Assembly (NCBI GenBank): GCA_947591605.1
Contig: CANQDF010000009.1
Coordinates: forward strand, 16,607 to 80,606
DNA: 64,000 nucleotides
DNA from: an uncultured Clostridia bacterium
GTDB lineage: Bacteria; Bacillota; Clostridia; Lachnospirales; CAG-274
Reading direction: 5' to 3'
Shown: in pieces, positions 1 to 8,627 of the stretch
Numbering within the stretch: the first letter of the stretch is position 1
Layout: the number at the start of each line of letters is the position of its first letter
Translations under genes and position numbers: made by a program
Notes under the pieces: generated by a model
The model's database searches: none
The model's input: the letters and a program-made list of their open reading frames with translations, nothing else
Told to the model about the DNA's origin: nothing

Positions 1-2073
1 TTCCATATTTTTGCTTCGGATGATGTAAAGATCAATCCTCATACAAACGGCAATATTGCAACAAACCATATGAGCAAGGGTCAATCCAACTCCGGCACAA
101 AGGAGCTTGCACCATTGGAGATAACATATGTTAAGGATTTCTCCGATATAAACAATCAGATCCTTTACAATGCAAACTCTATCCTTGTTGTAGGCCCCGA
201 TGTTACGGTGGATTCCAACAACGGCGGCGAGGGCTTCCGTATAAAGGGCTCCGACATGGTTGATTACATAGGTATGGATAATGCCCATGTTAAAAATATT
301 TATCAGGAGAAAAAGGGCGGAGATAGATTCATTGATATGGAAGGTGAGTTTGCAAAGCTCAAAGCTCTTTCCCGTGATATATCAAAGGCAGAGCCTAATG
401 TAAGCTTTGACAGCATCTACGACGGAAAGGATCATAACCAAAGGTCTTTGGATGTCAACGGCATGAACAGCAAGGATTATTTGCTTGTGGATGTTGATAC
501 CGAAAAGCTTACCGAGGGCACATTTATCAAGTTTAGAAATTACAACAATGATGTCAACAAAAAGAATTCTCTGATACTTAATGTTGACCTTGCAAATTAT
601 AAGGACAGCTTTGTACTCAACTCCAACATTATCCCTGTTGATGTTTCGGGTCATGAGGAAAATAACAACGAAAGAACAACATGGGAATACGGCAAGATAC
701 TCTGGAACTTCTATGACAGCAGTGCTTCCGATGGTCTGTATCATGGCAAGATCGATGTAAGTGCTACTTTCTTTGGTACCATACTTGCTCCATGTGCCGA
801 TGTTGTAACGGAGTTCAGCTTTGACGGCAATGTTATAAGCAAGACATACGAAAACTTTACAGAGAGCCACAGGAACGACTTTATAGGTAATTTGCCTGTA
901 CTTTTCAGCAGCGGCGATGATAATGATACTACAGCCGAAACAACCACAAAGGAAACCACAACCGTAACCACTACGGAAACTACATCCGAAACAACAACCT
1001 TTACAACAACCACACAAAAAGAAACAGATACGGAAACAACCAGCGAGGAAAAGTCGGACGATACGACAGATCCCGATACCGAAACCGACAGCAAGGATGA
1101 GCCTTCGTCGAATGAGCCAAGCGGTGACGACACCACCGAGCCTGATACCGAGGATGAGTCCAAGGACACAGAGGATGAATCTAAGGATACCGAGGACAGC
1201 TCCAAGGACACGGAAGACAGCTCCAAGGATACCGAAGACAGTTCTAAGGATACCGAGGACAGCTCTAAGGATACCGAGGATAGCTCTAAGGATACCGAGG
1301 ATAGCTCTCAGGCAACCACGGAAGGCGGCAATATTTCCGACGAACCTGCGGAAACCGAAAGTGAGGAGCTTACCGAAACAACAAGTGAGGAGCTTACCGA
1401 AACAACAAGCGAGGAGCTTACACAGACAACTACCGATAAGGATAACGATGATGACGACGACAGCTCAAACGGTTCGTCAAGCAGCTCATCACATAGAGGT
1501 GGCGGCAGCAGCGGCGGTTCGTCAAGCCACAAGGCTGACAGCAGAGTCAAGGATGAAACCGTAAAGAATGCTGACGATGATGAAAAGACAACATCTTCGG
1601 ATGAGGATACCGAGGTAACAACACAGGAGGACGAAAGCACTTCCGTATCGGTTGAAGAAAACGATAACACAGCTGCAGGTCCCGATGATACGGCAGCTCC
1701 TGACGATACGGATGTATATGTACCGGGCGTGGATACTCAGGATGTCGATAATGCACCCGATTCCGACAATGCCGCATACAGCGACAGTGCAGCCGATAAC
1801 AGCCTTAGCGAGTCCGGTATAAGCGTAAGCAGTGATTCCGCTTCAAAGGGCAATGTTGATACATTATCGCTTAATGCAAACGATTCCGATGCAAATTCGG
1901 TTATGCAGAACGACTCGGATGCAGACAGCGTTAATCCAAAGCTTAACGACTCCGATTCGCTGCCTCAGACAGGTTCACCCGTAAATACAGCGCTGCTTTG
2001 CCTTGTAGGTCTTGCAGCCGTAGGTATAGGTATGTTCCTTGTATTCAGAAGCAGGAAGAAGTCTGTACGGTAA
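1..2073 (+). CDS. LPxTG-anchored surface protein with choice-of-anchor A-like domain (5' truncated)
   Basis: The reading frame is open from the first base, so the gene begins upstream of the window; 690 residues are visible. The N-terminal part (FHIFASDDVKINPHTNGNIAT onward, to about residue 300) resembles the choice-of-anchor A / adhesin-like beta domains of Gram-positive surface proteins. A long low-complexity stalk follows, rich in Thr, Asp, Ser and Glu, with seven tandem SKDTEDS/E heptads, three SEELTETT octads and a Ser/Gly patch. The C-terminus has LPQTG, a hydrophobic segment and the basic tail RSRKK, a classic sortase signal, so the protein is probably covalently wall-linked. The function of the head domain (adhesion or matrix binding) is inferred. 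No sortase gene is in the window. Confidence 0.82.
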   Translation, partial: FHIFASDDVKINPHTNGNIATNHMSKGQSNSGTKELAPLEITYVKDFSDINNQILYNANSILVVGPDVTVDSNNGGEGFRIKGSDMVDYIGMDNAHVKNIYQEKKGGDRFIDMEGEFAKLKALSRDISKAEPNVSFDSIYDGKDHNQRSLDVNGMNSKDYLLVDVDTEKLTEGTFIKFRNYNNDVNKKNSLILNVDLANYKDSFVLNSNIIPVDVSGHEENNNERTTWEYGKILWNFYDSSASDGLYHGKIDVSATFFGTILAPCADVVTEFSFDGNVISKTYENFTESHRNDFIGNLPVLFSSGDDNDTTAETTTKETTTVTTTETTSETTTFTTTTQKETDTETTSEEKSDDTTDPDTETDSKDEPSSNEPSGDDTTEPDTEDESKDTEDESKDTEDSSKDTEDSSKDTEDSSKDTEDSSKDTEDSSKDTEDSSQATTEGGNISDEPAETESEELTETTSEELTETTSEELTQTTTDKDNDDDDDSSNGSSSSSSHRGGGSSGGSSSHKADSRVKDETVKNADDDEKTTSSDEDTEVTTQEDESTSVSVEENDNTAAGPDDTAAPDDTDVYVPGVDTQDVDNAPDSDNAAYSDSAADNSLSESGISVSSDSASKGNVDTLSLNANDSDANSVMQNDSDADSVNPKLNDSDSLPQTGSPVNTALLCLVGLAAVGIGMFLVFRSRKKSVR
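1159..1305 (+). repeat. Seven tandem 21-bp repeats in the surface-protein stalk
   Basis: Seven consecutive 21-bp units each encode SKDTED plus S or E. The last units are nearly identical in DNA (tctaaggataccgaggatagc), while earlier ones differ at silent positions. This suggests recent expansion at the 3' side. The array is in frame, so copy-number change would only alter stalk length. Confidence 0.9.
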
Positions 2074-2102
2074 TAGGTTTAGCTTAATCAAAAAATAACA
2101 AT

Positions 2103-2146
2103 AAAGGCTTCGGGCTCGGCAAATGCCGACTCCGGAGCCTTTTTAA
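2103..2146 (+). terminator. Rho-independent terminator after the LPxTG gene
   Basis: A long imperfect stem pairs AAAGGCTTCGG with CCGGAGCCTTT, extended inwards by TCGGCA/TGCCGA, and is followed by a T run. It lies 30 bases after the stop codon. Confidence 0.85.
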
Positions 2147-2229
2147 ATTTCTAATGCAATTCTCATTTTTATCAAGTTTCAATTTAATCTGTACGGTTTA
2201 TTATATATGTAAATCGGGAGGTGAGTAAA

Positions 2230-2895
2230 GTGAAATTTAGGCACGAATATAAATTTTCAATAAATATGTGTGATATTGTTATGCTAAGGTCAAGGCTGGG
2301 CGCCGTAGCGGATCATGACGAGCATTGCGGTGATGACGGCTCCTACACGGTACGCAGCCTGTACTTTGACAACTATGCAGATAAGGTTCTGAGAGAAAAA
2401 GCAGACGGTACGGATAAAAGAGAAAAGTTCCGTATAAGGTACTACGGTGACGATACGTCCTTTATACGTCTGGAGAAAAAAAGCAAAATAGGCAGCCTTT
2501 GCAGCAAGCAGAGCACCGCAATAACATACGATAACTGTGCGGAGCTTATCAAAGGCAATACGGGTTTCCTTATCGGCAGTAACAGCAATATAATGAGAGA
2601 GCTTTATGCCAAAATGCAGTTTCAGCTTTTAAGGCCCAAAGCAATAGTTGAATACAACAGGGAATGCTATGTATATTCCCCGGGCAATGTACGCATAACC
2701 ATAGATACTCATATATGCGGCAGCTATGCCGTAAACGGTTTTTTAAATACCGAGGCTGTGTTTGCGTCTTTCTGCCCGTATTGTATACTGGAGGTTAAAT
2801 ATGACGAATTTTTGCCCTATGCAATAGAGGCAGCGGTACAGTTAAAGGACAGACGTGTGCGGGCATTTTCCAAATATGCTGCGGTAAGATATTAA
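2230..2895 (+). CDS. VTC-domain (polyphosphate polymerase-like) protein
   Basis: The 221-residue protein has the triphosphate-tunnel layout of the VTC catalytic domain: an N-terminal RHEYKF strand, VRSLYFD, the basic pair KFRIRYYG, FIRLEKKSK, a VEYNRECY strand, RITIDTHI and a C-terminal LEVKYDEFLP. In yeast Vtc4 these Arg/Lys/Glu residues line a tunnel that binds ATP and growing polyphosphate. The bacterial members are soluble and cytoplasmic, usually annotated as polyphosphate polymerase domain proteins, and mostly uncharacterised. I chose GTG at 2230 because GGGAGGTG sits about 6 bases upstream; an earlier GTG at 2221 would lie inside that ribosome site. Downstream are a DUF4956 membrane protein (18-base gap) and a Cthe_2159-like protein, probably one operon. 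Confidence 0.82.
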   Translation: MKFRHEYKFSINMCDIVMLRSRLGAVADHDEHCGDDGSYTVRSLYFDNYADKVLREKADGTDKREKFRIRYYGDDTSFIRLEKKSKIGSLCSKQSTAITYDNCAELIKGNTGFLIGSNSNIMRELYAKMQFQLLRPKAIVEYNRECYVYSPGNVRITIDTHICGSYAVNGFLNTEAVFASFCPYCILEVKYDEFLPYAIEAAVQLKDRRVRAFSKYAAVRY

Positions 2896-2913
2896 AAAGA
2901 AAGGTGTAATATT

Positions 2914-3588
2914 ATGAACAGTTTTAACGATGTATTTAAATCAGGTTTTCTGGATAGCCTTAATTCCTTTTCCGTTTTGGATGTAGTTATAGCGCTTGGA
3001 GTTTCCTTTGTTATGGGTCTTTTTATATTTTTTATATACAAAAGAACCTATGCGGGAGTAATGTATTCGGCGTCCTTTGGCGTGTCGCTCATAGCAATGA
3101 CTATGATAACAGCTCTTGTTATTATAGCGGTAACGTCAAATGTGGTGCTTTCCCTGGGTATGGTCGGTGCCCTGTCCATAGTACGTTTCAGGACGGCAAT
3201 AAAGGAGCCGATGGATATCGCCTTCCTGTTCTGGGCAATAGCGATAGGCATAGTTATAGGAGCGGGGCTTATAGTGCTCGGTGTTGCAGGCTCCGTTATA
3301 ATCGGCGTTGTGCTTGTTGTATTCTCATTAAAAAAGGAAGTGGACGTACCTTACATACTTGTTGTAAGCTGCGCGGATAAAAATGCGGAGGAAACCGCAT
3401 ACGAGATAATACAAAGCGATGCAAAAAAGAGTGCGGTAAGATCCAAATCCGTTACCAAGGCAGGCACAGAGCTTACCTATGAGGTAAGGCTCAAAAACGA
3501 AAATACCGATTTTGTAAATAAAATTTCCTCATGCAGCGGTGTAAATAATGTAGTGCTTGTATCATACAACGGAGAATATATGTCGTGA
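2914..3588 (+). CDS. DUF4956 family membrane protein
   Basis: The protein has 224 residues. After a short N-terminus there are about four hydrophobic membrane segments (roughly residues 20-45, 48-78, 82-105 and 112-140), including the conserved stretch GMVGALSIVRFRTAIKEP that typifies DUF4956. The C-terminal 80 residues form a soluble alpha/beta domain. The function of the family is not known. DUF4956 genes commonly sit next to VTC-domain genes, which suggests that the membrane protein and the polymerase-like protein act together, perhaps in making or moving an anionic polymer. That role is inference. The start ATG has AAAGGTG upstream. Confidence 0.85.
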   Translation: MNSFNDVFKSGFLDSLNSFSVLDVVIALGVSFVMGLFIFFIYKRTYAGVMYSASFGVSLIAMTMITALVIIAVTSNVVLSLGMVGALSIVRFRTAIKEPMDIAFLFWAIAIGIVIGAGLIVLGVAGSVIIGVVLVVFSLKKEVDVPYILVVSCADKNAEETAYEIIQSDAKKSAVRSKSVTKAGTELTYEVRLKNENTDFVNKISSCSGVNNVVLVSYNGEYMS

Positions 3589-3598
3589 GGGTGATAAT

Positions 3599-5878
3599 AT
3601 GATAGGCTCAAAAAAGACAGATATACTTGCCGTGCTGCTTACGGCGCTTCTGCTTGCCGCTATAGCGGCAGGGCTGTATGCCGCTCATAGGACCCCTTAT
3701 TATGAAAAAGACAGTGTTAAGGAGTACGGAAATGGGCATACGATAAGCTATACACAGGCAGACAGCTATACAGACTATACCTCTGCACCGTTTGAAAAAA
3801 TTGAGCTTCTGGGCGAAACCGCAAGCAGCCAAAGCAAAAATGTTATTGTAAACGGCGGTGATATTACAATTTTGGCAGGGGGCACCTATGTGCTTTCGGG
3901 TGAGCTGACGGACGGCAGCATAACCATAAACTCAAACGACAATAAGGAGGTCAGGCTCGTCCTTGATAATGCTTCGGTGACATCCTCCGATTTTGCCGCA
4001 ATTTATGTTGTTAATTCGGAAAGAACCGTTATATCATGCCCCGAGGGCACAAGCAACCGTCTTACGGACGGCAGCGCATACAGCGAGGAGAGGCTTAACG
4101 GCGGCAAGCCGACAGCGGCATTGTACTCCTCGGACGACCTTATAATAAACGGTACAGGCACACTCGGCATAAGTGCAAGCTTTGAGGACGGTATAAAATC
4201 AAATGACGGCCTTAAAATTTTGGATACGGCAATTGACCTTACATCGGCAGACGAGGGCATAAACGCCAACGATTATATATCGGTTGCGGGAGGACATATA
4301 GACATAAACTCAACGGGTGACGGTATCAGATGTGAAGACGATGATACCGACAGGGGCTTTATTGTGTCCGAAAGCTCCGTTATTTCAATAAACAGCGGAG
4401 GTGACGGTATATATGCCTCAAGCGCATTTTACTCCGAAAGCTCCGAGCTTGATATAACCACCTCGGACGGCGCCGTAATTGCAGATGTCAATATGCGGTC
4501 AATGCCGTTTGATGCCGTCAAAACGCAGTCCGAGGATACCGTAAGTACAAAGGCTGTAAAGGCAGGCAGCTATATCGAGTTTAACAACGGCGTATGTACG
4601 GTCGATTCCGCAGATGACGGCATACACTCCGACGGAGATATATCAATAAACGGCGGAAGCTTTGCCATAAGGTGCGGTGACGATGCAATACACGGAGAGG
4701 ACAATGTAAATATAGATGCGGAAAGCATAGATATCAGCCTTTGCAGAGAGGGCATAGAGGGTGACTATATAACGATATGCGGAGGAGATATAAACGTAAT
4801 ATCATCCGACGACGGAATAAATGCCACAGGCCCCAACAGTAACGCAGGGTTTATGCCTATGCAGGACAAAAACAGAGAGATAACCGAGGAGGATATATAT
4901 CTTACCGTAAGCGGAGGCAATATTTTTGTTGAAACATCGGGCGACGGTGTGGATTCCAACGGTGCGGCAAAGATGACGGGCGGCAGTCTTAAGGTTTTCG
5001 GCCCCGAAAACGGAGGCAACTCCTCTCTGGATTTTGAATACGGCTTTATTGTTGACGGAGGAGAAATATCGGCTGCGGGCAGCTCACAGATGGCAGAGCT
5101 TCCGTCGGAGGATTCCGCCGCAAACGTCCTTGTTTTTTACTTGGACAGCAGCTATGAAGCGGGTACCGATGTAAAGCTTACCGATACGGACGGAAATACG
5201 GTAACGGAATTTACACCGACAAAAAAATTCGACTGGGTACTGATAAGCAAACCGCAAATAACACTTGGCGAAAGCTATTCCCTTTACGTATCGGACAGCC
5301 CGGCAGCCCAAATACAAGCGGAGAATAAAATAAGCTCCTACGGCACAAGGGCAGCCGGAGCCTTTGGCGGCAGAGGTATGCGGAGGAATACGGACGGCAC
5401 GGGAGAAAACGGCTCGGATAATATTGGCGGCAAACCCTTCGGAACGGGCGGAAATATGCCTGCCGATGCGGATGCAATGACGGGTGACGGAGAAATGCGC
5501 TCTCCCGATGCGGATACAATGCCGGGTGACGGCGGAATGCGCCCTCCCGATGCCGACGCAATGCCGGATGACGGCGGAATGGGTATTCCCGATGCCGAAA
5601 GAATGCCCCGTGACAAAAATATGACACAGGACGGTACAAATACACCGCCCGGTATGCCTGCCGACGGACAAATGCTCGATGGTCAATTTAAAGGTCGCAG
5701 GCAGAGGGAAAACGGTTTTGGAGCAGGCGGTGGGCAGATGCCGCAGGATATGCGTAATGCCGATAATGTCGGCAGCATAAAAAATATTATAAATAAGTAC
5801 GGCAATATAGTTATAACGGCTGCTGCAGCTGTTGCAGGCTTTATATTTGTCCTGCTTTACAGACGTAAAATACGTTAA
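3599..5878 (+). CDS. Cthe_2159-like carbohydrate-binding beta-helix protein, membrane anchored
   Basis: The 759-residue protein has an N-terminal hydrophobic signal/anchor (about residues 7-30), then a repetitive beta-helix body with many short DDGI, DDAIH and DGINA turns, the hallmark of the DUF4353/Cthe_2159 family. Cthe_2159 of Clostridium thermocellum is reported to bind cellulose and polygalacturonic acid with calcium. A flexible tail rich in Met, Gly, Asp and Pro carries four 13-14 residue repeats, and the last 25 residues form a membrane helix ending RRKIR. The start ATG at 3599 follows GAGGGTGAT, 10 bases after the DUF4956 stop. The gene is third in the VTC-DUF4956 operon. Substrate binding here is inferred from family resemblance. 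Confidence 0.78.
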   Translation: MIGSKKTDILAVLLTALLLAAIAAGLYAAHRTPYYEKDSVKEYGNGHTISYTQADSYTDYTSAPFEKIELLGETASSQSKNVIVNGGDITILAGGTYVLSGELTDGSITINSNDNKEVRLVLDNASVTSSDFAAIYVVNSERTVISCPEGTSNRLTDGSAYSEERLNGGKPTAALYSSDDLIINGTGTLGISASFEDGIKSNDGLKILDTAIDLTSADEGINANDYISVAGGHIDINSTGDGIRCEDDDTDRGFIVSESSVISINSGGDGIYASSAFYSESSELDITTSDGAVIADVNMRSMPFDAVKTQSEDTVSTKAVKAGSYIEFNNGVCTVDSADDGIHSDGDISINGGSFAIRCGDDAIHGEDNVNIDAESIDISLCREGIEGDYITICGGDINVISSDDGINATGPNSNAGFMPMQDKNREITEEDIYLTVSGGNIFVETSGDGVDSNGAAKMTGGSLKVFGPENGGNSSLDFEYGFIVDGGEISAAGSSQMAELPSEDSAANVLVFYLDSSYEAGTDVKLTDTDGNTVTEFTPTKKFDWVLISKPQITLGESYSLYVSDSPAAQIQAENKISSYGTRAAGAFGGRGMRRNTDGTGENGSDNIGGKPFGTGGNMPADADAMTGDGEMRSPDADTMPGDGGMRPPDADAMPDDGGMGIPDAERMPRDKNMTQDGTNTPPGMPADGQMLDGQFKGRRQRENGFGAGGGQMPQDMRNADNVGSIKNIINKYGNIVITAAAAVAGFIFVLLYRRKIR
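5456..5620 (+). repeat. Tandem 39-42 bp coding repeats (Met/Asp/Gly/Pro-rich tail)
   Basis: Four head-to-tail units starting at ATG codons 5456, 5495, 5537 and 5579 encode variants of M-R-P-P-D-A-D-A-M-P-G-D-G-G. They form a low-complexity linker between the beta-helix and the C-terminal membrane segment. Confidence 0.8.
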
Positions 5879-5893
5879 TGCCGTGGCATAAAA

Positions 5894-5940
5894 GGCTGTC
5901 GCATATGAGGTCAAACCTGTATGCGGCAGCAATTTTTTTT
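5894..5940 (+). terminator. Terminator ending the VTC-DUF4956-Cthe_2159 operon
   Basis: GCTGTCGCATA pairs with TATGCGGCAGC (one mismatch), extended by AGG/CCT, and is followed by eight T residues. Confidence 0.85.
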
Positions 5941-6041
5941 GCAAATAATTTATAATAACGGTCGAGGTATAAAAAGCAGGATTAAATTACAGTACATTTT
6001 ATATCGAAATTTACACACATATTAAAAAATTGTCAAAAATC

Positions 6042-6070
6042 TTGCCCGTTTTGATAATGTGTGTTATAAT
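6042..6070 (+). promoter_or_regulatory. Sigma-A promoter for the tmk operon
   Basis: A -35 TTGCCC (6042-6047) and a -10 TATAAT (6065-6070) are separated by 17 bases. The promoter sits inside a nested inverted repeat, ACACACAT at 6013 with ATGTGTGT at 6057, and TTGTCAAAA with TTTTGATAA inside it, which could be an operator. Confidence 0.75.
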
Positions 6071-6130
6071 ACCTAATGTATATGCAATTACATTTATATG
6101 TTTTACTGTTTCCGAAGCGGAGGTGCGGAT

Positions 6131-6754
6131 GTGTCCGGCTTGTTTATAACAATGGAGGGTACCGACGGCGCAGGCAAGACAACACAGATAAATATGCTTA
6201 AGACCTATCTCGAGGATAAGGGCTTTAAGGTGGTTTGTGTGCGTGAGCCGGGCGGGACCCATATAGGCGAAAAAATAAGGGAAATTATTATAGATAAAGA
6301 CAACGGCGAGATGCACCAAATGACGGAGGCGATGCTTTATGCCGCCGCAAGAGCACAGCTTGTGCAGGAGGTTATACTGCCTGCCCTAAAGGACGGCAAT
6401 ATAGTCATATCCGACAGATTTGTGGATTCCAGCCTTGTATACCAAGGGTATGCAAGGGGGATGGGTGAGCGCAGGATACGGAGCCTTAACCGCTATGCCG
6501 TAGACGATCTTGAGCCGGATATAACCTTTTTTTTAAGGCTAAAGCCGCATGACGGGCTTAAGAGAAAGGCGGAACAGGCAGAGCTTGACAGGATAGAATC
6601 CGAAAGCTTTAATTTTCATCACAGAGTATATGACGGCTATGTGAGCCTTGCAAGACGCAACAAAAACAGGATAAAAATGCTTGACGCATTAAAAAGCAGG
6701 GAGGAGCTTCATTCGGAGATAGTTGGATATATAGAGCAGCTTTTTGAGTGGTAA
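6131..6754 (+). CDS. tmk: Thymidylate kinase (dTMP kinase)
   Basis: This 207-residue enzyme phosphorylates dTMP to dTDP with ATP. Visible are the P-loop EGTDGAGKTTQ near the N-terminus, the REPGG substrate loop, the DRF motif in SDRFVDSSLVYQGYARG, and a LID-like stretch before LDRIESE. Length is normal for the family. GTG at 6131 is chosen because GGAGGTG lies just upstream; an ATG at 6098 would add a non-homologous leader. It heads a tightly packed operon tmk-holB-ricT-trmN-rsmI-queC, an order common in Clostridia. Confidence 0.95.
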   Translation: MSGLFITMEGTDGAGKTTQINMLKTYLEDKGFKVVCVREPGGTHIGEKIREIIIDKDNGEMHQMTEAMLYAAARAQLVQEVILPALKDGNIVISDRFVDSSLVYQGYARGMGERRIRSLNRYAVDDLEPDITFFLRLKPHDGLKRKAEQAELDRIESESFNFHHRVYDGYVSLARRNKNRIKMLDALKSREELHSEIVGYIEQLFEW

Positions 6755-6759
6755 ATATT

Positions 6760-7752
6760 ATGTATGATTTTGGAGCCGTTATAGGCAATAAAAGTATAAT
6801 AAAAAGTCTTAAACAGGCTGTTGAGCACAAAAGAGTTAACCATGCCTATATATTTGACGGCTTGAAGGGCTCGGGCAGAAAAACTCTTGCATACGCCTTT
6901 GCAAAAACGCTTAATTGCAAAGCAGGCACAGGCAGTCCGTGCGGCAGCTGCATAAGCTGTAAAACCTTTGATAGCGGCAATAATCCCGATGTAATATTTG
7001 TAAAGCGCAGCGAGGGTGAGCGTGAGATAAAAATAGACGCTGTAAGAAATGTTATTAACAAAAATATTGCGGTAAAGCCGTACAGTAACCGCTATAAGGT
7101 GTTTATAATAGAGGATGCGGACAGGATGAATACCGCTGCGCAGAATGCTTTTTTAAAAACCCTTGAAGAACCGCCTTATTTTGCGGTATTTTTGCTTATT
7201 ACCGAAAATTGCAGCAAGCTGCTGCCAACGGTGCTTTCACGCTGCCAGCATTTCAGGACGGAAAATCTGCCTGCCGAGGAGATAAAAAAATACCTTGTTT
7301 CAAGGCTTTCCGTTTCGGATGCAGCGGCATACACGGCTGCCGTTTACAGCGGCGGCAGTATAGGCAGGGCTGCGGAGCTTGCTTTATCGGAGGAGTTCGG
7401 CGCTTTGTGCGCATCTGTTGCGGAAAACACGATAAAGCTGCTGGAAACGGATCTCATCGGGCTTTATAAGCTTACCGCACAGATGGAGCAGTATAAAGAC
7501 AATATAGAAAGTTATCTGGATATTATGTATCTGCTTTACAGGGACTGCCTTGTATATATGCAGACAGGCAGCACGGCTGCACTTGTCAGGCAGGATATAA
7601 CGGATATTATAAGCCGCATATGTACTCTTACGGGCACAAGGCGTCTTATAAGAGGGTGTTCTCTTATAGAGGACGCTTTGGAAAATTTAAGAAGATACGG
7701 TGATTTTCAGCTTGTTATTGAAAATTTGTTTTTTAAGCTAAAGGAGAAGTAA
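6760..7752 (+). CDS. holB: DNA polymerase III delta' subunit (clamp loader)
   Basis: The 330-residue AAA+ protein is the clamp-loader delta' subunit. It shows the N-terminal AAA+ fold (YDFGAVIGN start, HAYIFDG), a zinc-binding CGSCISC cluster, the delta' sensor region RMNTAAQNAFLKTLEEPP and an SRCQHFR segment. The P-loop reads GLKGSGRKT: Arg occupies the usual Lys position, so ATP binding may be weak, as is common for delta'. ATG at 6760 has only a poor ribosome site (GAGTGG inside the end of tmk), so translation is probably coupled. The next gene starts 2 bases after the stop. Confidence 0.92.
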   Translation: MYDFGAVIGNKSIIKSLKQAVEHKRVNHAYIFDGLKGSGRKTLAYAFAKTLNCKAGTGSPCGSCISCKTFDSGNNPDVIFVKRSEGEREIKIDAVRNVINKNIAVKPYSNRYKVFIIEDADRMNTAAQNAFLKTLEEPPYFAVFLLITENCSKLLPTVLSRCQHFRTENLPAEEIKKYLVSRLSVSDAAAYTAAVYSGGSIGRAAELALSEEFGALCASVAENTIKLLETDLIGLYKLTAQMEQYKDNIESYLDIMYLLYRDCLVYMQTGSTAALVRQDITDIISRICTLTGTRRLIRGCSLIEDALENLRRYGDFQLVIENLFFKLKEK

Positions 7753-7754
7753 AA

Positions 7755-8627
7755 ATGAAGGTTGTTGGCGTTAGGTTTAAAAAGGCGGGTAAAATATACT
7801 ATTTTGAACCGCTTGACGATAAAACGGAGGCAGGTCAGCCCGTTATTGTGGAAACCGCCAGGGGTATTGAGTACGGCTATGTTGAGATACCCTTGAAAGA
7901 GGTTGAAGAAAACGAGCTTGTGCTGCCGCTCAAAAAAGTTATCAGGTTTGCGACCGATGAGGATACCGTTAAAAATGAAGAAAACCGTTCCCGTGAAAAG
8001 GAAGCGTTTGATATATGTATCGAGAAGATCAAAAAGCATAACCTTGATATGAAGCTTGTGGATGTCGAGCTTACCTTTGACGGAAATAAAATAATATTTT
8101 ATTTTACATCGGGCGGCAGAGTGGACTTTAGGGAGCTTGTAAAGGATCTGGCTGCCGTATTCAGGGTAAGGATTGAGCTCAGGCAGATAGGCATAAGGGA
8201 TGAAGCAAAAATGCTCAACGGTATAGGCATATGCGGCAGAACGCTGTGCTGCGCCACGTTTTTAAGTGATTTTCATCCTGTAAGCATTAAAATGGCAAAG
8301 GATCAAAATCTTTCACTTAATCCGGCAAAGATATCCGGCATATGCGGCAGGCTTATGTGCTGCCTTAAATACGAGCAGGATGTATACGAGGAGCTTATAA
8401 AGGATCTGCCCAAGGAGGGGGATCTGATATCCACACCGGAGGGCGAAGGCGAGGTTCTCAGCGTAAGCGTTTTAAAGCGCACAATACGTGCCGCTGTAAG
8501 GAGCGACCCCAAAAAGGATGCTCAGATAGGCTTTTTTGCACCCGAGGAGATAAAAATTTTAAAACGCAGAAAACGTACTAAGGAAGAAAGTATATCCAAA
8601 GAAGATCTAAAGGAAATTATGGACTGA
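7755..8627 (+). CDS. ricT: PSP1-domain stage 0 sporulation / RNA-processing factor RicT (YaaT)
   Basis: The 290-residue protein matches the RicT/YaaT family. It has an N-terminal VVGVRFKKAGKIYYF start, the PSP1 core (ARGIEYGYVE), and the conserved cysteine clusters ICGRTLCC and ICGRLMCC that, in the Bacillus subtilis Ric complex, take part in binding Fe-S clusters. RicT with RicA and RicF promotes RNase Y-dependent RNA maturation and affects sporulation and biofilm. Position between holB and a tRNA methyltransferase gene is the usual Firmicutes order. The start ATG is preceded by AGGAGAAG. The downstream gene overlaps the stop (TGATG). Confidence 0.93.
   Translation: MKVVGVRFKKAGKIYYFEPLDDKTEAGQPVIVETARGIEYGYVEIPLKEVEENELVLPLKKVIRFATDEDTVKNEENRSREKEAFDICIEKIKKHNLDMKLVDVELTFDGNKIIFYFTSGGRVDFRELVKDLAAVFRVRIELRQIGIRDEAKMLNGIGICGRTLCCATFLSDFHPVSIKMAKDQNLSLNPAKISGICGRLMCCLKYEQDVYEELIKDLPKEGDLISTPEGEGEVLSVSVLKRTIRAAVRSDPKKDAQIGFFAPEEIKILKRRKRTKEESISKEDLKEIMD

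Noticed and set aside
1097..1564. Arg/Pro-rich frame overlapping the LPxTG stalk
   Set aside because: It is the other frame of the SKDTEDS repeat array; the real frame is continuous with the anchor domain.
5084..5944. Long minus-strand reading frame (286 residues) opposite the Cthe_2159-like gene
   Set aside because: It lies wholly within a convincing plus-strand gene, has no ribosome site and no domain, and is composed of antisense low-complexity repeats.
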